This document shows positions 1-7,272 of a DNA stretch of 64,000 nucleotides, piece after piece. The stretch comes from Sinomonas susongensis (GTDB lineage Bacteria; Actinomycetota; Actinomycetes; Actinomycetales; Micrococcaceae). The stretch lies in NCBI RefSeq assembly GCF_005877005.1, contig NZ_SSNH01000007.1:62001-126000 (forward strand), given 5' to 3'. The notes under the pieces are model-generated. The model worked only from the letters and a program-made list of their open reading frames with translations, did no database searches and was not told the DNA's origin. Numbering within the stretch: the first letter of the stretch is position 1; every line of letters begins with the position of its first letter. The position numbers were made by a program, and so were the translations under genes.

Positions 1-1319
1 TTGTCGTAGATCCCCTGAAGGGTCTTCTTGAGGTCGCCCATCGTGGCCTTGACGTCGCCCTGCTGGGTGACGATTTTCGCTACCGACTTCGCCATCTCCT
101 GGTCCGCGCCCGGCAGGAACACGCGGGCGTTGTCCTGGACCTTCGTCACGGCGAGCTGGTCGATCGCCGTCTGGATCTGCGGCGTCTTGGCCAGCACTGC
201 AGTCATGTCCGAGGACTTGCGGACGGGCATGTAGCCCGTGGCCCCGGAGAAGGCTGCCGCATTCTCGGGTTCGCCCACGAACTTGATGAACATTGCGGCG
301 GCCAGCTGCTGCTCCTTCGAGATCCCGGACGGGATGCCGAGGCCGGCACCGCCGGTCGGGCAGACCGGGTTGGTGGCCTTCGGGCCGCCAGGGAGGAAGC
401 CGACCCCCACATTGAACTTCGCGGTCTTCAGGACACCGACGAGGGAACCGGTCGAAGAGATCGTCGCGGAAGTGATCCCGCCGCCGAAGTCGGCAGAGGA
501 GTCCTTCGAAGACACGCCGGCCCATTTGTCCTTATAGACCGAATCCTGCACCCACTGCATGGCGGCGACCGCATCGTCTGAGTCGCAGGTGATGTCCCAG
601 CCCTTGGACCAGCCCGAGCCCCAGCCCCAAAGGTTGTTCTGGAGGGTCCAGCCCGCGTAGTCAGCCAGCGCAGGATACATGTAGGCATACTGCGCCCCCG
701 AGGAGGCCTTCAGCTTGGGGGCCCACTCGGCGAACTCAGCCCACGAGGTCGGCGCCCGGTCCGGGAGGCCGGCGGCCTTGAAGTGGTCCTTGTTGTAGTA
801 GAACAGCGGGGTGGAGCGGGCGTACGGCATGGCCCACTGCTTGTTGGCGTACTGATAGTCCTTGACGAGCGAGTCGCGGTAATCGCTGAGATTGATGTCG
901 AGCTGCTTGACGAGGGAGTCCATCGGGATGATGTTGCCGTTGATGTAGTAGCGGAACCACCAGACGTCCGAGAGCACCACCACGCCCGGGAGGCCGGAGT
1001 TCGCCGCCTGGGCCGTCTGGAACTTCTGTGCAATCTCCTCGTAGTTCGCGCCCGCCGTCACGAGGTTGACCTTGATCCCCGGGTTCGCGGCCTGGAACTT
1101 CTCCACGAGCTGCTTCTCCACGTCTTCCGACTTGCCCGGGTGGTTCGACCAGAAGTCGATGGAGGCCGCTGGCTTGACGTCCTTGAAGTCGATGTCCGCC
1201 GCCGCAGAGGTCGCGCTGCTGCCGGACGTGTCGGGGCCGCCGCACGCGGAGAGGGCTGCGGCGGTGGTCCCTGCTCCGGCAAGGGCCAGGAAATGACGAC
1301 GGTCCACTCGGAATGACAT
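1..1319 (-). CDS. Extracellular sugar-binding lipoprotein of an ABC importer (3' end outside window)
   Basis: Solute receptor that would capture a sugar or oligosaccharide outside the membrane and deliver it to the two permeases encoded upstream. The product begins MSFRVDRRHFLALAG and reaches a lipobox-like LSAC about residues 22-25, so a lipidated N-terminus is expected; the RR pair hints at Tat export. The following sequence (IDFWSNHPGKSE, then an Asn/Pro/Gly-rich beta-alpha pattern) is typical of family 1 binding proteins. A GAAAGG ribosome site lies just before the ATG. About 439 codons are visible and the frame is still open at base 1, so only a few C-terminal residues are probably missing. 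It is the last gene of the operon. The substrate cannot be read from the sequence. Confidence 0.9.
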   Translation of the reverse strand, partial: MSFRVDRRHFLALAGAGTTAAALSACGGPDTSGSSATSAAADIDFKDVKPAASIDFWSNHPGKSEDVEKQLVEKFQAANPGIKVNLVTAGANYEEIAQKFQTAQAANSGLPGVVVLSDVWWFRYYINGNIIPMDSLVKQLDINLSDYRDSLVKDYQYANKQWAMPYARSTPLFYYNKDHFKAAGLPDRAPTSWAEFAEWAPKLKASSGAQYAYMYPALADYAGWTLQNNLWGWGSGWSKGWDITCDSDDAVAAMQWVQDSVYKDKWAGVSSKDSSADFGGGITSATISSTGSLVGVLKTAKFNVGVGFLPGGPKATNPVCPTGGAGLGIPSGISKEQQLAAAMFIKFVGEPENAAAFSGATGYMPVRKSSDMTAVLAKTPQIQTAIDQLAVTKVQDNARVFLPGADQEMAKSVAKIVTQQGDVKATMGDLKKTLQGIYD

Positions 1320-1417
1320 AGGTGTGCCTTTCGTAGGGTGCTTCTCGAGGGTGATGGAACTGCGGCCTGCACGACCGGGGCAGCCCGGCCCTCACAGCGG
1401 CCGGACCACGTGATGCA

Positions 1418-2317
1418 CTAGCCGGTGACGCTGCCCTGGGTGAGGCCAGCCACGATGTAGCGCTGGAGCATGGCGAACACGACGAGGACAGGCACGATCA
1501 CGAGGACCGCGCCGGCCATGAGGATGCCCCACGAGCCTGTGCCGCCCTCGGAGTTCTGCAGGAGCGTGAGCCCGACGGGGAGTGTCATGACCTCCGGGCG
1601 ATCGGTGATGATCAGCGGCCAGATGTAGTCGTTCCACTCCGACACGATCGTCACGAGAGCCACCGTGGCGATCGAGGGGACTGAGACCGGCACCACGATC
1701 TGCCACAGGCGCTTCCAATGGCCCGCCCCGTCGATCTCTGCCGCCTCGAGGATCGAGGCCGGAAGGGTCATGAAGTGCTGGCGCAGCAGAAAGGTGCCGA
1801 ACGCGGTGCCGAGCCCGGGCAGGATGATGCCCCACAGTGTGTTCTTGCCGCCTATGCCAGCTATGAGCACATAGTTCGGCAGGATCGCGACCTGCGGGGG
1901 CACCATGAGCGCCACCAGGATGAGGATGAAGACCACGTTCTTGAACGGAAACCGCACGAACACGAGCGCGTACGCCGTCATGATCGCGAGGGTGACCTTC
2001 ACGGCCGCGCCGACCGCGGTGACGATCGCTGAGTTGAGGAAGAACCGGCCGAACGGAACCGTGGTCATGGCCGTGCTGTAGTTGTCGAGATTGACGGATT
2101 CAGGCAGGACCTTCAGGTCAGTCGTGACGATCTCGCCGGGAGTCTTGAACGAGCTCAGGACCATCCAGAGGAGCGGAAGGACCACTATGAGCGTCGCGAC
2201 AATGAGGGGAAGATAGCCGCCAGCGATCGTACGGGCCAGGTTCTGCGACGAGAACGGGCGCGGTCGTTCAGGCTTGCCGACCGTCTCCGTGACCGCCAGG
2301 GGTGCGGGGGCACTCAT
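1418..2317 (-). CDS. Sugar ABC transporter permease, MalG/UgpE type
   Basis: Inner-membrane permease subunit, 299 residues, with six predicted hydrophobic segments after a cytosolic N-terminus. The coupling loop EAAEIDGAGHWKRLWQIVVP near residue 200 is the EAA motif that contacts the ATPase in CUT1 sugar importers. Its start overlaps the stop of the upstream permease by 4 bp, implying translational coupling. A 98-bp gap separates it from the binding-protein gene. No ATPase gene is in view; CUT1 operons often borrow a shared MsiK-type ATPase encoded elsewhere. Confidence 0.93.
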   Translation of the reverse strand: MSAPAPLAVTETVGKPERPRPFSSQNLARTIAGGYLPLIVATLIVVLPLLWMVLSSFKTPGEIVTTDLKVLPESVNLDNYSTAMTTVPFGRFFLNSAIVTAVGAAVKVTLAIMTAYALVFVRFPFKNVVFILILVALMVPPQVAILPNYVLIAGIGGKNTLWGIILPGLGTAFGTFLLRQHFMTLPASILEAAEIDGAGHWKRLWQIVVPVSVPSIATVALVTIVSEWNDYIWPLIITDRPEVMTLPVGLTLLQNSEGGTGSWGILMAGAVLVIVPVLVVFAMLQRYIVAGLTQGSVTG

Positions 2318-3264
2318 GCGTAGTGCACCTTCCTCTCGACGAACCGGATCTGCACGACCGTGACGACGAGGAGGATCGCGAACAGGACCACCGAGATCGC
2401 GGCGGAGTATCCGGCCCGGTTGTACGACCCGAATGCCTGCATGTACGCCTCATAGATCAGGGTGCTCGTGCCGCTGCCGAGCGGGGTCATGATCCGGATG
2501 AGATCGAACGCCTGGAGGCTCGAGAGGATCGTGGTGATGAGGAGGAAGAACGTAGTGGGGGAGAGCAGCGGGAGGCTGATGCTCAGGAAGCGGCGGCCAG
2601 CCCCGGCCCCGTCGAGCGCGGCAGCCTCCATCACGTCAGCGGGCAGGGACTGCAGCCCCGCGAGGTACACGATCGCGCAGTAGCCCAGGTTCTTCCAGAC
2701 ATAGACGATGATGACCATCGTCAGCGCAAGCGGAGGCTCGTTGAACCACTGCGGGCTCGCGATGCCGATGCTCCGCAGGAACCAGGCGAGGGCCCCATAG
2801 CCGGGGTCGAAGATGAACATCCACACGAGGCCCACACCCACGCCCGAGAGGACGTAGGGCGCGAACACGGCCGAACGCGCGAACGTCGTGCCGCGGACCT
2901 TCGCATTCAACGCGAGCGCAACGAGCAGGCCCAAAACCATGGACACGCCCACCGTGAGCACGGTGAAGACAGCAGTGGTGCCGAGGACTCGGGGGGCGTC
3001 GTCGCTGCCGAAGAACGTCGCGTAGTTCTCAAATCCGATGTACCGCGCCGTCTTCGATCCGAGCGTCCAGTCCAAGAACGAGTACTGGATGTTCGCGAAG
3101 AGCGGTCGGTACGTGAACACCGCGATGAGGATCAGGTTCGGGAGGGCCAGCGCGAGGAAAACAAGGAAGTCGCGGCGGGTGCGGCCGGAGAAGCGGGGGC
3201 GCTTCCGCTCCGGCTGGGAGGTCGACGACGCGCTGCGGCGGCGCGCTTTGGTCGTCTCGCTCAT
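2314..3264 (-). CDS. Sugar ABC transporter permease, MalF/UgpA type
   Basis: Partner permease of the same importer, about 316 residues from the chosen start (MSETTKARRR). A basic cytosolic N-terminus precedes the first membrane span (LVFLALALPNLILIAVFTYRP), and the EAA loop appears as MEAAALDGAGAGRRFLSISLP. The frame stays open upstream to 3369, and an ATG at 3300 sits directly against a GAAGGA, so the N-terminus is uncertain by up to 35 residues. It is the first gene of the operon; the region upstream holds a dyad that may control it. Confidence 0.9.
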   Translation of the reverse strand: MSETTKARRRSASSTSQPERKRPRFSGRTRRDFLVFLALALPNLILIAVFTYRPLFANIQYSFLDWTLGSKTARYIGFENYATFFGSDDAPRVLGTTAVFTVLTVGVSMVLGLLVALALNAKVRGTTFARSAVFAPYVLSGVGVGLVWMFIFDPGYGALAWFLRSIGIASPQWFNEPPLALTMVIIVYVWKNLGYCAIVYLAGLQSLPADVMEAAALDGAGAGRRFLSISLPLLSPTTFFLLITTILSSLQAFDLIRIMTPLGSGTSTLIYEAYMQAFGSYNRAGYSAAISVVLFAILLVVTVVQIRFVERKVHYA

Positions 3265-3393
3265 GGAACAATCGGGCAAGCGGGCTGGGACATCGGCGGG
3301 CATTCCTTCGGCAACTGGGATACGGGGGTGACCGTCTCGAAGTAGTCGACCATGCCGGAATGTTGCCAAAGGGCGACATCTGCTGAACCGCGG

Positions 3394-3425
3394 GTGAATT
3401 CCGATCTACCTCATCGAGAATTCAC
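3394..3425. promoter_or_regulatory. Interrupted palindrome upstream of the sugar ABC operon
   Basis: GTGAATTC at 3394-3401 is repeated in inverse orientation as GAATTCAC at 3418-3425. The inner bases CGAT and ATCG extend the match with a one-base offset. It lies 130 bp upstream of the first permease start and could be an operator for a sugar-responsive repressor; no regulator gene is adjacent. The rest of 3265-3617 shows no gene or further structure that I can support. Confidence 0.4.
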
Positions 3426-3617
3426 AGCTGATAGCTAAGTGGGTGGTGTAGACGGGGGCCTCCCGCCAGCGAGGGTTCGCGTGAGTCCGCCCTTCGCCAG
3501 CCGGACAGTCCCGTGAAACCCACACTTCCCACCAAGGCGCTTGACAGGTATGGGCGTGATTCTGAAGTGGACGGTCCGGGAAGGAACGGCCCGGCGGCCT
3601 ACCGACTGGAGAACAGC

Positions 3618-3922
3618 ATGAAAGTCAACCAGCGCCTCGGCTACGCGGCCGCTTCGGGGCTCGCCGTTGCAGCCCTCATCGGCGCCGGGACCGCTGCGGC
3701 CAGCGCAGCGACCACGCCCAGCCCTTCCACGACTAGCGGTGCGATCAGCAGCTCAGGCACCTCGCCACCGCCACTTCGAACGGCTCGACAGTGCGGTACG
3801 AGGTGAGCGCCGACTATTCGAGCGTCACCGCGGACAGCGGCTTCGGCCGGGGCGGGTTCCACGGCCACGACGGGGGAGCGTCGACCTCGAGCAGCGCCTC
3901 CCCAGGCACCACCCAGGGCTAA
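3618..3922 (+). pseudogene. Small secreted Ser/Thr/Gly-rich protein, apparently frameshifted
   Basis: An ATG at 3618 follows GGAGAACAGC and opens a typical signal peptide (MKVNQRLGYAAASGLAVAAL, then an alanine-rich cleavage region) and a Thr/Ser/Pro linker. That frame stops at 3806 after a sequence with poor codon character (PPPLRTARQCGTR). A different frame continues smoothly from about 3765 as NGSTVRYEVSADYSSVTADS, then a Gly/His-rich and Ser-rich tail ending SASPGTTQG with TAA at 3920. I infer one secreted protein of about 100 residues split by a frameshift near 3745-3770. A sequencing error is equally possible. Function unknown. Confidence 0.5.
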
Positions 3923-3949
3923 GGCCCTCCGACGGTTCCGGGCTCCATC

Positions 3950-3985
3950 CCTCCCCAGAGGACCTAGACAGAGGTTCTGGGGAGG
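3950..3985. terminator. Strong hairpin between convergent genes
   Basis: CCTCCCCAGA with GGACCT on the left pairs with AGGTTCTGGGGAGG on the right around a six-base loop. It separates the small secreted protein gene from the convergent Pmp3-like gene and could end transcription from either side. No T-run follows on the plus strand. Confidence 0.6.
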
Positions 3986-4009
3986 GGGGGCGTCCGGCCG
4001 AGAGCGCCG

Positions 4010-4180
4010 TTACTTGGCGGGTTCCTTGGTGACGACCAGGATCCCGTAGATCACTCCCGGAATGTGACCGAGCAGCTGCCACAGCAGCGCCCAGAGCACC
4101 TTGCGGGATAGGCCGTCGTGGAAGAGTACGGCCAGGGGTGGGAGGAAGAAGCAGAGGATGACCAAGAGGATCTTCTTCAT
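4010..4180 (-). CDS. Small membrane protein, YqaE/Pmp3 (UPF0057) family
   Basis: A 56-residue protein with two hydrophobic spans (ILLVILCFFLPPLAVLF and VIYGILVVT) joined by a short polar turn containing HDG and ending TKEPAK. The FLPPLAV...G pattern and the second span after a HIPG turn match the Pmp3/YqaE family, small inner-membrane proteins linked in other organisms to salt, cold and membrane-potential stress. The start is the only ATG giving the full first span. It stands alone, convergent with the secreted protein gene and downstream of the MarR gene on the same strand. Confidence 0.85.
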   Translation of the reverse strand: MKKILLVILCFFLPPLAVLFHDGLSRKVLWALLWQLLGHIPGVIYGILVVTKEPAK

Positions 4181-4218
4181 TCCCTAATCCTGCACCATTA
4201 ATGCCCCGGTTCTGGAGG

Positions 4219-4740
4219 TCACGTCCAGAGTGCCTTTCGCAGGAGCTTCCTCAGCGTCGCGGCCTCCGTGTCCGTCAGCGCCGCGAGCTGCTCCCGCTCG
4301 CACTCCAAGACCGCAGCCTCAGCCTTTTCGTGCAGCCGCTCGCCGTCAGGCGTCGCGAGCACGGTCTTCTGCCTGCGGTCGGTCCGCCCCTGTTCACGGG
4401 ATACCAGCCCGCGGCTCTCGAGCTCATCGACGAGCGTTACGATCTGGCTGGGGTCCAGGCTGAGGAAGTCGGCGAGCTCGCGCTGCGTCGGCTCGAGCCC
4501 GCTGCACGCGAGACGCAGTACCGAGTACGAGCGCTCGCGCAGCCCGAACTCGGCCAGCGCCTTGTTGTTCACGACAGATCCGGCGGCGCGCAGCTTGGCC
4601 AGGAGGAGCCCGATGTCGCCTGCGATCGCTGCCTGTGCCAGTCGCGGCACCCCGCCTTCGATGTCCTCCGCGCTCACGCGCCTCGCCTCCCAATCCGGTG
4701 GAGCTAAATCATTGACATTCTCAATGATCGGATCTTTCAT
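4219..4740 (-). CDS. MarR family transcriptional regulator
   Basis: A 173-residue winged-helix repressor. Residues around 60-140 read SVLRLACSGLEPTQRELADFL, SLDPSQIVTLVDELESRGLV and QGRTDRRQKTVLATPDG, the MarR recognition helix and wing. The C-terminus (LTDTEAATLRKLLRKALW) is the family's dimerisation helix. It is divergent from the SDR/amidohydrolase/MaoC/ligase operon, the standard layout for a MarR regulator relieved by an aromatic acid or CoA thioester. The ATG at 4740 gives MKDPIIENVNDL; a dyad sits inside these first codons, so autorepression is likely. Confidence 0.9.
   Translation of the reverse strand: MKDPIIENVNDLAPPDWEARRVSAEDIEGGVPRLAQAAIAGDIGLLLAKLRAAGSVVNNKALAEFGLRERSYSVLRLACSGLEPTQRELADFLSLDPSQIVTLVDELESRGLVSREQGRTDRRQKTVLATPDGERLHEKAEAAVLECEREQLAALTDTEAATLRKLLRKALWT
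4708..4728. promoter_or_regulatory. 21-bp dyad, candidate MarR operator
   Basis: ATCATTGA and TCAATGAT form perfect 8-bp inverted arms around a 5-bp spacer. The centre lies about 97 bp before the SDR start and within codons 5-11 of the MarR gene. The length and AT content fit operators bound by MarR dimers. Confidence 0.55.
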
Positions 4741-4814
4741 GGATCTTGGCAAGGGCCTCGCGGCCCGAGGGTCACCGGACAGGGGACCCGAGCAAGAGTG
4801 CAAGGGAGCATGGC

Positions 4815-5762
4815 ATGAGCCTGGCAGGCAAGGTAGCTATCGTCACCGGCAGTGGGCAGGGCCTGGGCCTGGCATACGCCCGGGAGCTCGCGCGGCAGGG
4901 CGCCGCCGTCGTCGTCAATGACGTCAACGAGGAGGCAGCGGCTGCCGCGGTGGCCCGGATCGAGGCCGACGGCGGGAAGGCGAGGGCCGTCGTCGTCCCC
5001 GTGGGCTCGACGGAGGCGGCCAAAGCCCTCGTCGAGGGTGCGGTCGCGGCGTTCGGACGGCTCGACATCCTCGTCACGAATGCGGGCATCCTGCGGGACA
5101 AGAGCCTTCTGAAGATGACCGACGAGGACTTCGACCTGGTCGTCAACGTCCACCTCCGCGGCACGTTCACCTGCGTCCGCGAGGCGTTCGCGTACTTCAA
5201 GGCCAATGGTGTCCAGGGCCGGATCATCGCCATCGGCTCCCCGACAGGCCAGCGCGGGAACTTCGGCCAGACCAACTACGCCGCGGCGAAGGCCGGGATC
5301 GTGGGCATGGTCCGCACGTGGGCGCTGGAGATGAAGAAGGCCGGCGTGACGGTCAACGCCGTGATCCCGGTCGCGGCGACGGCGATGACCAAGACCGTCC
5401 CGTACTTCGCCAAGGCAGTCGAGGCCGACGAGCGCGGCGAGGCCATGCCGGCCTTCTTCCGCCACGACCTCGGCTTCGGGACGGCCGAGGACGTCGCGGG
5501 CCTCATCGCGTACCTCGCCTCGGACGAGGCCGCCGGCATCACAGGCCAGGCGATCGGCGCGGGCGGGGACCGCCTGCAGGTCTGGACCCACCCCGAGCCC
5601 GCCACGACGGACTACCGCGAGGGCGGCTGGACCTACGAGGCACTCCGGGAGCACGGCGCGGAGCTCATCGGCGCCCACCTGCAGAGCGTTGGCGAGGAGT
5701 TCCTCCCGCTCCCGGAAGGGCTGCAGCCCCAGGCCGAGAAGACCGGCGCCGAGGTCCGCTGA
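4815..5762 (+). CDS. SDR family (3R)-hydroxyacyl-CoA dehydrogenase-like oxidoreductase
   Basis: A 315-residue NAD(P)-dependent oxidoreductase. The Rossmann glycine motif TGSGQGLG is at 11-18, TNAG at 88-91, and the catalytic set is S142, Y155 and K159 (GNFGQTNYAAAKAG). This motif context resembles the dehydrogenase part of HSD17B4-type multifunctional enzymes. The ATG at 4815 is preceded by GGGAGC; another ATG at 4810 leads at once to a stop. It is the first gene of the catabolic operon and its TGA overlaps the next ATG. With the MaoC protein downstream it could perform the hydration and dehydrogenation steps of an R-specific beta-oxidation. Confidence 0.88.
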   Translation: MSLAGKVAIVTGSGQGLGLAYARELARQGAAVVVNDVNEEAAAAAVARIEADGGKARAVVVPVGSTEAAKALVEGAVAAFGRLDILVTNAGILRDKSLLKMTDEDFDLVVNVHLRGTFTCVREAFAYFKANGVQGRIIAIGSPTGQRGNFGQTNYAAAKAGIVGMVRTWALEMKKAGVTVNAVIPVAATAMTKTVPYFAKAVEADERGEAMPAFFRHDLGFGTAEDVAGLIAYLASDEAAGITGQAIGAGGDRLQVWTHPEPATTDYREGGWTYEALREHGAELIGAHLQSVGEEFLPLPEGLQPQAEKTGAEVR

Positions 5763-6646
5763 TGCACTACGAGCTCGGCGTCGACGCCGGCAAGGTCGAC
5801 GCGATCGACATGCACGTCCACCTCGAGGTGGACGGACACGGGCACGCGTCCCTCCCGACGGCACTGACGGAGGCCTCCGCGAAGTACTTCAAGACGGAAG
5901 ACCGCTCCCCGAGCCTGGAGAGGATCGCGGAGACGTACCGCGAGCTGAACATGGCCGCGGTCGTCTTCACCGTGGATGCGCGGACCCAGCTGGGGCACGA
6001 GCCCAACAGCGTCGAGGAGCTCATCGAGGGCGCGGCCCGCCACAGCGACGTCCTGATCCCGTTCGGGTCCGTGGACCCGCGCACGGGGGAGGAGGCGATC
6101 GCCCGCGCGAAGCACCAGGCGCTCGAGCTCGGCGCGCGGGGGTTCAAGTTCCACCCGTCCCTGCAGGGCTTCGATCCCTCGAGCGAGGAGTTCTACCCGC
6201 TCTGGGAGACGCTCCAGGAGCTGGGCCTCCCGGCCATCTTCCACACCGGCCAGAACGGGATGGGCGCGGGCCTGCCGGGCGGCCACGGCATCAAACTCCG
6301 GTACTCGAACCCGCTCCTGCTCGACGACGTCGCCGCCGACTTCCCCGCCCTGACCGTGATCATGGCCCACCCCTCCGTGCCGTGGCAGGAGGAGGCGAAC
6401 TCGATCGCGACCCACAAGTCCAACGTCTTCATCGACCTCTCCGGCTGGTCCCCGAAGTACTTCCCCGAATCGCTCGTGAAGGCGGCCAACTCGGTCCTGC
6501 AGGACAAGGTCCTCTTCGGCACCGACTTCCCGCTCATCACCCCCCAGAAGTGGCTCGGCGCGTTCGCCGGCCTGCCGCTCAAGGACGAGGTGCGTCCCAA
6601 GATCCTCAAGAGCAACGCCATCCGCGTCCTCGGACTGGCCCGATAA
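5762..6646 (+). CDS. Amidohydrolase_2 family metal-dependent hydrolase/decarboxylase
   Basis: A 294-residue TIM-barrel metallohydrolase. DMHVHLE near residue 18 supplies the first metal-binding histidines, followed by FKFHPSLQGFDP, IFHTGQ, IMAHPSVPW and, near the C-terminus, LFGTDFPL with the conserved Asp. This is the PF04909 arrangement, which covers ring-opening hydrolases and non-oxidative decarboxylases of aromatic or beta-keto acids. The ATG overlaps the SDR stop (TGATG). Within the operon it probably cleaves or decarboxylates an intermediate; the sequence does not decide which. Confidence 0.87.
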   Translation: MHYELGVDAGKVDAIDMHVHLEVDGHGHASLPTALTEASAKYFKTEDRSPSLERIAETYRELNMAAVVFTVDARTQLGHEPNSVEELIEGAARHSDVLIPFGSVDPRTGEEAIARAKHQALELGARGFKFHPSLQGFDPSSEEFYPLWETLQELGLPAIFHTGQNGMGAGLPGGHGIKLRYSNPLLLDDVAADFPALTVIMAHPSVPWQEEANSIATHKSNVFIDLSGWSPKYFPESLVKAANSVLQDKVLFGTDFPLITPQKWLGAFAGLPLKDEVRPKILKSNAIRVLGLAR

Positions 6647-6767
6647 CAGCGTCACCCCGAAACAGGGTCAACAACGACACAACTCAACCCGGGAAACGCG
6701 GAATCCGCACCCAGGAACGCCGCGACTTGTGTCGATTGAGCCCCCCACCCCACCCAAGGAGACACCC

Positions 6768-7244
6768 ATGACCCAGCCCCGTGTTGTCGAGCCCCGCCTC
6801 GTCGTCGATTTCGACAGGCTCCTCACTATGGCAGGAGCCGACCTCGGCGCGACCGACTGGCTCGAGATCAGCCAGGAGCGCGTGAACCTCTTCGCGGACG
6901 CCACGGACGACCGCCAGTGGATCCACATCGACCCCGAACGCGCGAAGGAGGGCCCGTTCGGCGCGCCGATCGCCCACGGCTTCCTCACGCTCTCGCTGCT
7001 CATCCCGTTCTGGGGCGAGCTCTTCGACGTCGAGGGCGTCACGACCAAGGTCAACTACGGCCTCGACCGCGTGCGCTTCACCTCACCGGTCAAGGTCGGC
7101 TCGAGGGTGCGGATGCTCGGTCAGATCGCCGAGGTGACCGAGGTCAAGGGCGGCGCGCAGATCAAGGTCAACGCGACCATTGAGATCGAGGGGCAGGAAC
7201 GCCCGGCTGTCGTCGCGGAATTCCTCGCCCGTTTCTACAAGTAG
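6768..7244 (+). CDS. MaoC family (R)-specific enoyl-CoA hydratase
   Basis: A 158-residue single hot-dog protein. FADATDDRQWIHIDPERA near residues 43-60 carries the hydratase Asp/His pair, followed by GPFGAPIAHGFLTLSLL, the second conserved MaoC segment. The ATG follows AAGGAGACACCC. A 120-bp gap separates it from the amidohydrolase gene and 28 bp separate it from the CoA ligase. It would hydrate a 2-enoyl-CoA formed after activation by the ligase, giving the substrate for the SDR. Confidence 0.9.
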   Translation: MTQPRVVEPRLVVDFDRLLTMAGADLGATDWLEISQERVNLFADATDDRQWIHIDPERAKEGPFGAPIAHGFLTLSLLIPFWGELFDVEGVTTKVNYGLDRVRFTSPVKVGSRVRMLGQIAEVTEVKGGAQIKVNATIEIEGQERPAVVAEFLARFYK

Positions 7245-7272
7245 AGCCTGGGCCGACCAAGGGAGGGATGCT

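Noticed and set aside
2302-3345. A 347-codon plus-strand frame antisense to the ABC permease
   Set aside because: Asp/Glu/Arg-rich shadow; the minus strand has clear EAA-loop permease motifs.
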